Counted from the first letter of the stretch, positions 1 through 7,858 are shown. The stretch is DNA of 64,000 nt from DATKDF01 sp963752045 (GCA_963752045.1 CAVVWN010000008.1:1488001-1552000); one strand, 5' to 3'. Translations and numbers: made by a program. The notes: generated from the sequence alone by a model not told the origin.

Positions 1-1190
1 AACAATTGGCGCGCGCTCGTAGCTTCGCGTTCGAGCGCCAGGTATTCGATCCCCTGTCGATCGAACGACAGCGACTCGCCCTTCTGCTCCTCGAGCTGGC
101 TTGCGAGCGATTCCTCCTGCGCCTTGGCCACCTCGAACTCGTTCCGGACCGTCTGGACGACCTGCGCCACCTGTGTGTCGAGCTCACGCTCCTTCGCCTC
201 GAGCTGGGTCGCGATGGCGACCCGCTCGCCGAAGTTCGGTCCAAGACCACGCGCGACGAGCTGAGCGTCCTGACTCTCCAGGTCGGCGATCTCCGACCTG
301 ATTTTCTGGATGGTCTGACTTCCGGCCACCGCCGGAAAGGACTCGAGCGCGGCCGAATCGCCCTGCACCTTGGCCAGTTGCTGATAGAGAGCCTCTTTCT
401 CGATCCGGGCCATCCTCGCCTGCGTGAGCTCGCCGCTCAGGTCCGTGAGCTTCTGGACGAGAATGCTGCTCTGACCATCCGACACGGCCACGGCGCCGTA
501 GCGCTCCTTGAAGGCCTGCAGCTTCTCTTCGGCCTCCTGCACCTTCAATCGCTGGTCGTTCAGTTGCTCGCTCAGGAACTGGTTGGCTTCCTTCGACGCC
601 AGGAGCCGCAGGTTGAGTCCCTGCTGCTTGTACTGCTCGGCGACGGCGTTGGCCGCCCGGGTGGCAAACAATGGGTCCGGAGATCGATACCGGATGTTCA
701 CGAGGCGGCTGTTCCGCACGGGTTCCACGACGAGCCCGCCCAGAAACGCGTCGACCTGCTGCGATTGCCAGGTGGTCTCATCACCGGCCGGGGGGTCAAT
801 CCGCCGCGGGGCGCCGAGCGCCTCCGCCAGCCACTCGATGACACCGCGCGCGGGACCGGCGCCCGCCCGCTGTGACTCGGCCGGGGCCGTCGCCAGGCCG
901 AGCGACTGCAGGGTCGCCCACGCGAGCGCCCGGCTCTGCAGGATCCGGTACTGCGTCTGATAGAAGTCGTCGTCATACCAGCTGCCGCTGTCCTGCAGGA
1001 CGGCGTTCAGGGAGGTCGCCCTCCGCATCTCGACGTCGATGAGCAGCTGCGTGCCGGCCTCGTAGATGGGTGTCTTCTTCAGGCTGTTCACCGAGCCGTA
1101 GACGAAGACCGCGAGGAACATCAGCGCGGCGACCCACCGACGCTTGTACAGCACGCGAAGGTAATCTGAAACGTGAGACTGATGACTCAT
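1..1190 (-). CDS. Wzz/GumC-type polysaccharide chain-length determinant (partial, 3' end off window)
   Basis: Inner-membrane co-polymerase that sets chain length and bridges to the Wza-type exporter for exopolysaccharide export. Reading the minus strand from the ATG at 1190 gives about 396 codons open to the window edge. The start is MSHQSHVSDYLRVLYKRRWV, followed by a hydrophobic stretch (residues about 20-32) that fits the first membrane helix. A Wzz-like beta region with YEAGTQLLID follows, then long heptad-rich coiled coil (roughly 190-390: KVQEAEEKLQAFKERYG, EIADLESQDAQL). The second helix and any fused BY-kinase domain would lie beyond the edge. It follows the Wza-like gene after 57 bases on the same strand. 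Family assignment is firm; the sugar is unknown. Confidence 0.85.
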   Translation of the reverse strand, partial: MSHQSHVSDYLRVLYKRRWVAALMFLAVFVYGSVNSLKKTPIYEAGTQLLIDVEMRRATSLNAVLQDSGSWYDDDFYQTQYRILQSRALAWATLQSLGLATAPAESQRAGAGPARGVIEWLAEALGAPRRIDPPAGDETTWQSQQVDAFLGGLVVEPVRNSRLVNIRYRSPDPLFATRAANAVAEQYKQQGLNLRLLASKEANQFLSEQLNDQRLKVQEAEEKLQAFKERYGAVAVSDGQSSILVQKLTDLSGELTQARMARIEKEALYQQLAKVQGDSAALESFPAVAGSQTIQKIRSEIADLESQDAQLVARGLGPNFGERVAIATQLEAKERELDTQVAQVVQTVRNEFEVAKAQEESLASQLEEQKGESLSFDRQGIEYLALEREATSARQL

Positions 1191-1247
1191 GACACCTGCT
1201 CGAGTTAACGTCCGACATTGGTCCACAGCCGCTCTCGGCTGCCGAAC

Positions 1248-2075
1248 CTACATGATGGCGCGATTGACCTTTATCGTATCGCCAGGCTTGATCAAGTCGT
1301 CGAGCTGGACACCTTTGAGGATCTCGTCCTCGCCAACCCGCTTGATCTCGATCCGCTTGGTCGATCCCCGCTCGGTGAGACCACCGGCAAGCGCCAGGGC
1401 CTGTTCGACCGTCAGCCCCGCCCGCGCCGGATAGGCGCCCGGCGCGCGGACTTCGCCGCTGATGAAGAAGTCCTGAGCCTCGCGCACGATGATCATGTCC
1501 CCGTCGGCAAGCGTCGGGTTGTTGGTCAGATCGCCGTTGCGCAGCTCCTTCAGATTGACGGTCAGGACCCCCGGCTGGCCCGCCGTACCGGCCCCGCCAC
1601 CGCCGGTTCCGGCCGAAGCGGCTCGGATGACCAGAATTTCGTCGCTCGCCGCCGGCGTCGCCTGGCCTGCCCTGACGATGGCCTCGAACACGGTCATCTC
1701 ACCCGCGTACTGAATGACGCCCGGCGACGTGACGGCTCCCGACACGGTGACGCGCTGGTTCTGCGCCTGCTCGAGCGTGACCGTGACCTGCGGGCTCAGC
1801 AGAAACCCGCCGTCCCGCAGCCGCTTCGACAGCTCGACTTCGATCGCTCGCGGCGTGAGCCCGGCCACCTTGACCTTCCCGAGATCCGGGAAGTCCAGCG
1901 TGCCATCCGGGGCCACCGGGTACTTCCGGGAGTAGTGTTCCACCCCCCAGACCGTGACATCGAGCACGTCCCGAGGCGCCACCGTCGGCCCATCCTGTGC
2001 GGCCGCTCCGACCGCCACGAGGGCGCCCAGCACGGCGGCCGTTGCCGCCATTCGACGTATCACCCTAGTAGCCAT
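1248..2075 (-). CDS. Wza-like polysaccharide biosynthesis/export protein
   Basis: Outer-membrane/periplasmic exporter of the Wza/KpsD family, which forms the exit channel for exopolysaccharide. The 275-residue protein has an N-terminal signal sequence (about 1-26, ending GAAAQDG). A polysaccharide-export domain (residues about 30-105, with PRDVLDVTVWG and DGTLDFPDLG) follows, then two SLBB-type domains (about 110-165 and 200-260: VTVSGAVTSPGVIQY and FISGEVRAPGAYPARAG). It is shorter than E. coli Wza and has no lipobox cysteine. Its start overlaps the end of the barrel gene by 11 bases, indicating translational coupling. Co-export with the downstream Wzz-like protein is inferred from family knowledge. 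Confidence 0.88.
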   Translation of the reverse strand: MATRVIRRMAATAAVLGALVAVGAAAQDGPTVAPRDVLDVTVWGVEHYSRKYPVAPDGTLDFPDLGKVKVAGLTPRAIEVELSKRLRDGGFLLSPQVTVTLEQAQNQRVTVSGAVTSPGVIQYAGEMTVFEAIVRAGQATPAASDEILVIRAASAGTGGGGAGTAGQPGVLTVNLKELRNGDLTNNPTLADGDMIIVREAQDFFISGEVRAPGAYPARAGLTVEQALALAGGLTERGSTKRIEIKRVGEDEILKGVQLDDLIKPGDTIKVNRAIM

Positions 2076-3273
2076 AGGTCACCGATCCCCCAATTTTCCA
2101 GCCCGCGTAGTTCCGGCCGGGCAGTTCGGACTCGCGGCGCGTGTAGGTCACGTCCGCGCCGATTCTCAGTTCCACGCCGATTCTGCGGCCCACTCCCACA
2201 CCATACACCCACACCCGGTCGACCCGTCCCGAGAGCGGCGCCTCGTCGACCTGCGCGTAGTCGAGCGTGATCCGGCCGGCCACCGCCCGCACATCCCAGT
2301 CGTAGCTGACGGCCTGGGTGAGCGTCAGGCGCCAGTCGGACTGAACGTAGAAAGGCTGCGAGGGCTCGAACGAGTATTCGACGTTCCGCGACACAACGCC
2401 CTCGATCTTCGTCATCTCCCGCGCGACGTACTGCAGGTTCAAGGACGCCACCAGCCCCTCGAAGCCCTTCAGACTCTCGTCGCGCATCTCGAACCGGCGA
2501 TAACCCACGAACGCCGTGCCTCTGATGAACGCCGACCGCTTGAACTCCAGGCCCGGCAGCACGCTCCAACTGTCGGCGTCGCGGAAGACCGACTGCACGA
2601 ACCGGTCCTTCTCGAGGTCGACGCGAGTCACGAGACTCGTCAGCGCGGTCACCGCGTAGCGCACCTCGACCCGAACCGTCTCGGTGTCCCGGTCAAGCGC
2701 CGTCCCGAGTCCGGCCTCCGGCAGCAACTCTTCGTCGAAGCGCAGGCGCTCGCTCCGGTATTGCAGGTCGATATCGGTCCGCGCGCCGGGATACACCGCG
2801 ACACCGCCGGCCCACCCGGTCGTCTTCTGCCGCACACGAATATCAGTCTCGGCATTCGGACGTCGCTTCAGGTTGTCGTATTTTCCGGTCGCGTACGGAG
2901 TGAAGTACGCCAGCAGGAGTTCGACCTTGGCCGTTTCGGCCACGCTGAAGCCGCGCTGGCTCACGGCGTCCTGGTAGGACAACCACTCGAGATCGGTTTC
3001 CGAGCTCAATCTGACGCGGCCGATGCGCAGCCACGCGTCCACGCCCGGAACGAACGTCATGGTGAAGTCGGTTTCCCCCTCGGGAAGGCCCAGGACGTTC
3101 GTGTCGACCCCCACGTCACGTAAGGCGAACGTCGGCGTGAACGCGAGCGGCCCGATTCGGTACGCGGCGAGCGCCGCCGGGTCCTCGCGCTGCCCCTGCG
3201 CGGCAGCGAGAGACGGGCAGAGCGACACCAGCAGAAAAAGCGCCGCAAGCGGCGCGTGGCGACGGGAGTGCAT
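2065..3273 (-). CDS. Outer-membrane beta-barrel protein of the exopolysaccharide locus
   Basis: The 402-residue protein has a clear signal peptide (about 1-25, cleavage near SLAAAQGQ). It continues with alternating hydrophobic/polar strands ending in aromatic residues (for example WLRIGRVRLSSETDLEWLSY and IGGSVTYGY at the C-terminus), the pattern of an outer-membrane barrel. Barrels of this kind commonly sit beside Wza/Wzz genes in exosortase or exopolysaccharide clusters and are thought to act as a secretion porin or anchor. I do not recognise a more exact family. The gene is 131 bases downstream of the small secreted protein and overlaps the Wza-like gene. Confidence 0.7.
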   Translation of the reverse strand: MHSRRHAPLAALFLLVSLCPSLAAAQGQREDPAALAAYRIGPLAFTPTFALRDVGVDTNVLGLPEGETDFTMTFVPGVDAWLRIGRVRLSSETDLEWLSYQDAVSQRGFSVAETAKVELLLAYFTPYATGKYDNLKRRPNAETDIRVRQKTTGWAGGVAVYPGARTDIDLQYRSERLRFDEELLPEAGLGTALDRDTETVRVEVRYAVTALTSLVTRVDLEKDRFVQSVFRDADSWSVLPGLEFKRSAFIRGTAFVGYRRFEMRDESLKGFEGLVASLNLQYVAREMTKIEGVVSRNVEYSFEPSQPFYVQSDWRLTLTQAVSYDWDVRAVAGRITLDYAQVDEAPLSGRVDRVWVYGVGVGRRIGVELRIGADVTYTRRESELPGRNYAGWKIGGSVTYGY

Positions 3274-3322
3274 GAGAGTTGTTTATGAAACTGCCGGGCG
3301 CCGGCGGTCACCGACGCGCGTC

Positions 3323-3349
3323 GACTGGGGCCCTGCGGCCAGTCCCCAG
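3323..3349 (-). other. Two mutually exclusive hairpins in the gap between the small secreted protein and barrel genes
   Basis: The 131-base gap 3274-3404 holds overlapping inverted repeats. GACTGG (3323-3328) pairs with CCAGTC (3339-3344), while CTGGGG (3325-3330) pairs with CCCCAG (3344-3349). The two stems share bases and cannot form together. No U-run follows, so neither is a standard intrinsic terminator. They may stabilise or attenuate the operon transcript. Chance is possible at this GC content. Confidence 0.3.
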
Positions 3350-3404
3350 ATCTGAATGCGCGGCGGGCGACACGAACGCCACCCGCCGATCGAAACTTCC
3401 AAGA

Positions 3405-3830
3405 CTACCGATCCGAGCTCCGCGGGTCGCCGATGATGGCCGGCAGCCCTGCAGCCGCCAGAAGCAGCCACGTCGACCGCGAGTTGCAGGAAATGCGCAC
3501 ACCCAACCTGCTGGTTTGAGTCGTGCTGAGCGTGAAGGGCCCCTCCGTGCAGACAATCGAGTTGCTCGCGATGTTGACCAACTCGACAACGTGAGGAGTG
3601 CCCAGCGGCACGCTCGGGATCGAGAACGTCGCGGTAGGACTGAGCGGCTGCGTGCTGACAACCGCGCCGGTTGCCACCGACCGCAACTGCACCCGGAACT
3701 GCTCGTAGGGCGGCTTGGCTTCCCCAGAGGCCGTCCCGCTGATCACGCCAGACGCGCCAGGCTGCTGCGCGAACGTCGAAACCGACAGGACCAGCGCCAC
3801 AGACATCACCCCGGCAAAAATGGCTCGCAT
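3405..3830 (-). CDS. Small secreted protein with C-terminal hydrophobic segment
   Basis: Unrecognised 141-residue protein. The start at 3830 is chosen because MRAIFAGVMSVALVLS begins a good signal peptide (cleavage near TFAQQ); the frame is open further upstream, but that part is not protein-like. The mature part (about 25-110) looks like a short Ig/carboxypeptidase-regulatory-like beta domain (FSIPSVPLGTPHVVELVN). Two cysteines at IVCTEG and ISCNS could pair. The protein ends with a hydrophobic run (TWLLLAAAGLPAIIG) and a short charged tail (DPRSSDR), resembling a membrane anchor or sorting tail but not a canonical PEP-CTERM motif. It has its own promoter-like sequence upstream, and is inferred to be a surface or matrix component. 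Confidence 0.55.
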   Translation of the reverse strand: MRAIFAGVMSVALVLSVSTFAQQPGASGVISGTASGEAKPPYEQFRVQLRSVATGAVVSTQPLSPTATFSIPSVPLGTPHVVELVNIASNSIVCTEGPFTLSTTQTSRLGVRISCNSRSTWLLLAAAGLPAIIGDPRSSDR

Positions 3831-3899
3831 CACGTTACCTCTACCCTCCGCCCTCGGACATCCCCCGGCTATCGAAAGAGTGTCCCCTGGCAGACTTTC

Positions 3900-3928
3900 A
3901 TCTTCCGCCCGGGTCCCCGCTCTGTCAA
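3900..3928 (-). promoter_or_regulatory. Putative sigma-70 promoter for the small secreted protein and exopolysaccharide export genes
   Basis: On the minus strand a perfect TTGACA (3923-3928) is followed after exactly 17 bases by GAAGAT (3900-3905), a weak -10. It sits about 70 bases upstream of the start at 3830. It would give the export genes an internal promoter separate from the sigma-54-type one further upstream. The poor -10 suggests a need for an activator. Confidence 0.4.
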
Positions 3929-3929
3929 C

Positions 3930-3943
3930 CCCACAAGTGTGGG
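3930..3943. repeat. Palindrome abutting the -35 box, candidate operator
   Basis: CCCACA-AG-TGTGGG is a perfect 6+6 inverted repeat ending two bases from the -35 hexamer at 3923-3928. A second arm pair (CGGAA/TTCCG, about 3953-3965) lies 10 bases farther upstream. Position and symmetry fit a binding site for a dimeric regulator, possibly the Fis-type HTH protein encoded just upstream. Function is inferred only. Confidence 0.35.
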
Positions 3944-3999
3944 TTATGTATCGGAACTTTCCGGGGTATGTGCCCCGTTTGATACGCACGGGCGTCCGA

Positions 4000-5460
4000 C
4001 TACCGCCGCGCTGACAATAACGAACGCGGCACCTTCAACTGCCGCACCTTCCGATACAGATTCGTGCGTTGGATGCCCAGAGCCTTGGCCGCCTCCCCCA
4101 CCCGCCCATGGTGGCGGCGGAGCACCGCGGCGATGCAGTCGCGCTCAAACCGGGCCTTGGCGTCCTTCAGCGTCACGCCCGAGTCAATCCGAGCCGACAT
4201 GCCGTCGAGGAGCGCATGCTCGAGCAGGTCATCGATCTGGACCACGGGCCGGCCGACGGCTCGGACCAGCTTGTCGACGAGATCCTTCAATTCAGCCACG
4301 TTTCCGTTCCAGGGCAGCGCGGAGAGTAAGGCCAGCGCCGACCGGCTGAACGCTTTCGGCGCGGTGCCCGCCGACTGGCATGCTCTGCCCAGCAGCCAGG
4401 CTGCCAGGGCCGGGACGTCCTCACGACGACGTCGAAGCGGCGCCAGGTCAATCCTCGCCTGAGATAGCCGCTCGAAGAGATCAGCTTGCAGCCGACCGTC
4501 CAAGACGGCCGCGTCGACGTCCGGCTCGACCGCCGCGATCGGGCGGAAATCCACGTCGATGAGGGCACGGCCCTTCTCGGCACACGCCTCGCGGTCCCGA
4601 ATCAACCGAGCGAGGCCTGACTGCACGCGCGCCGGGAGCTCGACCACGCGTGTCAGAAACAGCGTGCCTCCACGAGCCGCCATGACCGCACCGGATTCGC
4701 CGACACGGACAATTGGGATTCCCACGGTTCCGCCAGCTGTCCTGTCCAGCACGGTGCCGAACAACCGATGCTCGATCCGTTGAGGGTCATCGCCGCCACA
4801 GTCGAACTCCACAAACCGCCCGGCCACGCCTTCCGGAGAACACCGATGGACGGTTCGCGCAATCAGGCTCCTGCCCGTCCCAGGCTCACCGCACACGATG
4901 AGTCCTCCACGGCTACTGGCGACCGCCTCGGCCCGGTCCAAGACCTCCCGCATCGCCGCTGACTGGGCAAACAGCGGGTCCAGCCGGCTCTCGTCGGCAA
5001 CGGCCCCACCCGGGACCAACGGCCTCCGATCGGCGACGTTGGCCAGGGCCAACGCAAGGTCGCGGTCCTCGCACGGCCAGGGGAGCACGTCAGACATTCC
5101 GGCCTGCATGGCATCACCAGCCATCAGCGAGTCGACCAGGTCGACAAGACCCACGACGGGGACGCCTGGATGGCGCGTCCTCAGGAGCCTGATCGATGGC
5201 GGAAGACCATCACTGGTTGTCAAGTCGACGACGCAGAGGTCGGTCGCCCGACTCTCGAGCGCCTTGATCGCCTCGGCGACCGTCGGCACAACGGTCACAT
5301 CGGCGCCAAGTTGACGCAACCGGTCGGGCACGCCAGTCCTGAGCCGCCCATTGCCCGACGTGCAGAGCACCGTACTCGACCGCACCGGACTGCTGCCGAC
5401 CGGTCGGGGAACCCGACGCGTCGGTCCAGCAACCCGGTCTTCGGTGATGCTTGCCGCCAT
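4000..5460 (-). CDS. Degenerate sigma-54-type response regulator (receiver-like, AAA+, Fis HTH)
   Basis: The 486-residue protein has the layout of an NtrC-family activator: receiver-like domain (about 30-140, Asp in CVVDL at 79), AAA+ domain (about 165-395) and Fis-type helix-turn-helix (about 455-480, ALGIQRTNLYRKVRQL). Key catalytic elements are altered. Walker A reads GEPGTGRS (191-198, Lys to Arg), Walker B reads GGTLFLTR (264-271, Asp-Glu to Thr-Arg), and the GAFTGA sigma-54 loop is absent (region 234-250). It may bind DNA without remodelling sigma-54. The start at 5460 (MAASITED) is chosen two bases after the lipoprotein stop; upstream codons in frame are out of character. It is likely a regulator of this exopolysaccharide cluster. 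Confidence 0.82.
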   Translation of the reverse strand: MAASITEDRVAGPTRRVPRPVGSSPVRSSTVLCTSGNGRLRTGVPDRLRQLGADVTVVPTVAEAIKALESRATDLCVVDLTTSDGLPPSIRLLRTRHPGVPVVGLVDLVDSLMAGDAMQAGMSDVLPWPCEDRDLALALANVADRRPLVPGGAVADESRLDPLFAQSAAMREVLDRAEAVASSRGGLIVCGEPGTGRSLIARTVHRCSPEGVAGRFVEFDCGGDDPQRIEHRLFGTVLDRTAGGTVGIPIVRVGESGAVMAARGGTLFLTRVVELPARVQSGLARLIRDREACAEKGRALIDVDFRPIAAVEPDVDAAVLDGRLQADLFERLSQARIDLAPLRRRREDVPALAAWLLGRACQSAGTAPKAFSRSALALLSALPWNGNVAELKDLVDKLVRAVGRPVVQIDDLLEHALLDGMSARIDSGVTLKDAKARFERDCIAAVLRRHHGRVGEAAKALGIQRTNLYRKVRQLKVPRSLLSARR

Positions 5461-5462
5461 GA

Positions 5463-6098
5463 CTATTCGCTCCCGCCCTTCTCGGCCGGGGAGACCACCT
5501 CGAACCTGCCATCGCCATCCGGGTCCGCTTCGATCCGCTCCACGTCGCCGTTCGGACCGTAGACGAGGCGGCGGGTTGGCCGGCCCCTGCCCTCGAGGTC
5601 GAGGTCCATCCGGCGCAAGATGCCGAGCTCGAACGTCTCCCATTTGTCGACGCGTCCGTCGAGTGTCGTGTCCTCTTCCACACGCGCAATCACGCCGTCG
5701 ACGTAGAACTCACGTCTCACGATGCGGTCGTCACTTTCGGCAGCTTCTTCCGCGTGATCGATCACGCTGCGCCCATCCGGCGAGCGGGCCGCACCGGGCG
5801 TCCCAGGTGCCGAAACGTAGTACTCCCACCGGTCGAAGCGGCCATCGAAATCCCGATCGATCTCGATGTACTTGAGCTCCACGCCGTCCATGTGCGCAAG
5901 CGTGTCGACCTTGCCGTCGTCATTGGTATCCGACTGCAGCGCCTCGAGCCGGCCGGTGCGCTCGTTGTAGACGGGCGTGGCCGCGCCGGCGACGCCAGCC
6001 GGGGGCGCCCCACCACGGCACGCCCCAACCAGCAAACCAACGGCCACCGCCAAGGCGACCGCCACGGACCTCCGGATCATCGTCGTGGACATAGGCAA
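5463..6098 (-). CDS. Lipoprotein with EF-hand-like Asp-rich repeats
   Basis: The 211-residue protein has a signal peptide ending in a lipobox (LLVGAC, Cys about 27), so it is probably lipid-anchored. It carries about four repeats resembling the loop of EF-hand or dockerin calcium sites: DTNDDGKVD, DRDFDGRFD, DTTLDGRVD and DPDGDGRFE, each followed by aromatic or hydrophobic residues such as WEYY and WETF. This pattern occurs in secreted Ca-binding or surface proteins. The exact family is not recognised. It lies between the NusG-like gene and the degenerate regulator, with a two-base gap to the latter, so probably belongs to the polysaccharide operon. Confidence 0.65.
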   Translation of the reverse strand: MPMSTTMIRRSVAVALAVAVGLLVGACRGGAPPAGVAGAATPVYNERTGRLEALQSDTNDDGKVDTLAHMDGVELKYIEIDRDFDGRFDRWEYYVSAPGTPGAARSPDGRSVIDHAEEAAESDDRIVRREFYVDGVIARVEEDTTLDGRVDKWETFELGILRRMDLDLEGRGRPTRRLVYGPNGDVERIEADPDGDGRFEVVSPAEKGGSE

Positions 6099-6195
6099 TA
6101 CCGGCGCTGGGGAAATATCGGGAGAGGCGGGCGACGGGCTGCAGATACAGCTTCGCCCTCTCAGTCACAGGACCGCTTCATTCGAGCCGCCGCGG

Positions 6196-6777
6196 CTAGT
6201 ACGGCCGAACGTCGGCCGCGTCAACTTCGACACTGACGCCCTGACCGATCAGGTCAACCGCCAGCATCAACCGTGCGTGAGTCCCCTTGCGAACCAGTCG
6301 GCCGACCACTCCGCGGAGAGGGCCCGAAACCACCTTGACCGTGTCTCCCTCGTGAATCAGGGGACACGGGTCGAACTGAAGGTCGCTCATGACGAGCGTC
6401 CTGATACTCTCGATCTCCGCCGCTGGAATCTCCGCCGGTTTCCCGCCGGTCGCGACCAGCGTCACGACGCCGGCGCAACTGCGAACCGCCAGCGAGTTGG
6501 CCGGATCGAACTGGACAAAGCAGTACCCGGGAAACAGTGGCCAGTGGACGCGCTTTCGGCGGTCCTTCCAGCGGCTCCAGCGCGGGAGTGTCGGCAGGAA
6601 CGCCTCTATCCCCTTCTCGGCCAACTGACTCGCCACAGCCGCCTCGTGGCGCGACCGCGTCCACACCGCAAACCACCCCGTTCGGCCGACCTCGACCGGC
6701 TCCACCGGGCCCGAGCACGGCGGAGCAGCCCCGTCGAGCGAGGAGCTCCGGACTGGGTAGGACGGCACGATCTGCAT
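6196..6777 (-). CDS. NusG/RfaH-family transcription antitermination protein
   Basis: Specialised NusG paralogue that is expected to ride with RNA polymerase and help it read through a long polysaccharide operon (compare RfaH, LoaP, UpxY). The 193-residue protein has a NusG N-terminal domain (about 33-130: TGWFAVWTRSRHE, FPGYCFVQFD) and a C-terminal KOW motif (about 145-185: EGDTVKVVSGPLRGVVGRL). The start at 6777 (MQIVPSYP) follows from where similarity begins; an in-frame extension to 6903 is unlikely. It is the first gene after the sigma-54-type promoter at 6900-6914. Its location at the head of the cluster supports operon-specific antitermination. Confidence 0.85.
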   Translation of the reverse strand: MQIVPSYPVRSSSLDGAAPPCSGPVEPVEVGRTGWFAVWTRSRHEAAVASQLAEKGIEAFLPTLPRWSRWKDRRKRVHWPLFPGYCFVQFDPANSLAVRSCAGVVTLVATGGKPAEIPAAEIESIRTLVMSDLQFDPCPLIHEGDTVKVVSGPLRGVVGRLVRKGTHARLMLAVDLIGQGVSVEVDAADVRPY

Positions 6778-6899
6778 CAGTGAAGCCACAACTTGTATCA
6801 GTTCCGATACGGCGAGGCAATCAAGCGCCGGTTGAGCCAAACTCGCCCAGAGGACGCGCTGGCCCGGGCGCCGATGACCCGCCTTCGCCACCTGAAGGC

Positions 6900-6914
6900 G
6901 CAACAGCAGTGCCA
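6900..6914 (-). promoter_or_regulatory. Putative sigma-54 (-24/-12) promoter for the exopolysaccharide operon
   Basis: On the minus strand TGGCAC-TGCTG-TTGC matches the sigma-54 consensus, with invariant GG and GC separated by exactly 10 bases. It lies in the 276-base gap 6778-7053 between terC and the NusG-like gene, leaving a leader of about 110 bases before the start at 6777. No gene or other clear element is seen in the rest of this gap. Sigma-54 control of exopolysaccharide clusters is known in several bacteria. Confidence 0.55.
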
Positions 6915-7053
6915 GGAAGCCACGTTCGGCTACCCGTCTCCTAAGTGCCTCTCCTGTAGTTATTTCGATACACGGCCGGGTCGGCCCAGGCGCGAGCCGG
7001 CGCTCTGAGAGACGGCCCCGAATTTCCAGACTGCCCGGTCGCTTACGTTTCTG

Positions 7054-7773
7054 TCACTCGGCGCCTGCCGCGTCCGATTCGGCGACGGGTCCCCGGCGCC
7101 TCGCCAAGACAAGCGCCCCCGCGAAGATGGCCGCCACGACGCCAAGCGAGGCCGCCTTGGGGACAGACCATCCGAGCCAGCCTATCTGGTGACCGAAGTC
7201 GAGGAGCAGTTTCAGGCCAATCCAGCCGATCACGATAAACGCGCCGTCCACGATGGTCGGATATCGGCGAACGAGGACGATGAACCGCCCCGCCACGAAG
7301 CGCATGGCGACGATGCCGAGCAGCCCGCCAGTGATGATCACCCAGGTCTTTGGCGAGAGGGCCACCGCGACGAGTATGGAATCGACGGAAAACACGACGT
7401 CCACCAGTTCCACGCGAACGACCGTCGCCCAGAAGGCCGAGAGACCGAAGGCCGGCTTGGCCTGCGCCTGCGGCCGATGGCCGCCCTCGAGCCGTGGCTG
7501 AGCAAAGTGGGCGACCGCCAGGTAGCACAGGTAGAGCCCTCCGCCGAGCGCGACCCATGGCACCCGGATGAGGTAGGCAGCGAGCAGGACGGCCACCGAC
7601 CGGAAGAAGAAGGCGCCCGCGATCCCGTAGCGCAGCGCGCGGGTCTGCTCGGCCCGCGGCAGCCCCAGCACGAGAATGGCCAGCACGAGCGCGTTGTCGG
7701 CGCTCAGCAGCCCCTCGAGAACCACGAGGAGCGCAATCGTGACGAAGTCGGCAGCCTGAACGTCGACGGGCAC
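7054..7773 (-). CDS. TerC-family integral membrane protein
   Basis: The 239-residue polytopic membrane protein has about seven hydrophobic segments. The TerC-type signature DNALVLAILVLGLP lies in the first helix region (about 25-38), and a second acidic intramembrane motif VDVVFSVDSILVAVAL at about 125-140. Members of this family (TerC/Alx/YkoY) are linked to tellurite resistance, pH response and Mn(II) efflux, often loading metalloenzymes during secretion. The substrate cannot be read from sequence. It is transcribed divergently from hspR, with a 125-base gap that contains the hspR promoter, and runs in the same direction as the polysaccharide operon. Confidence 0.85.
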   Translation of the reverse strand: MPVDVQAADFVTIALLVVLEGLLSADNALVLAILVLGLPRAEQTRALRYGIAGAFFFRSVAVLLAAYLIRVPWVALGGGLYLCYLAVAHFAQPRLEGGHRPQAQAKPAFGLSAFWATVVRVELVDVVFSVDSILVAVALSPKTWVIITGGLLGIVAMRFVAGRFIVLVRRYPTIVDGAFIVIGWIGLKLLLDFGHQIGWLGWSVPKAASLGVVAAIFAGALVLARRRGPVAESDAAGAE

Positions 7774-7858
7774 GGGGACGACGTCACAGTATGCGTCAAG
7801 ATCCGGTTCCGCCTGCTCCCTCGCGGGCCGGAGCGCCAGTCATTCCGAACTGCGAACC

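Noticed and set aside
6793..7008. 71-codon plus-strand frame in the terC/NusG-like gap
   Set aside because: No signal peptide, domain or ribosome-binding site. It overlaps the NusG-like leader and the sigma-54 promoter on the other strand.
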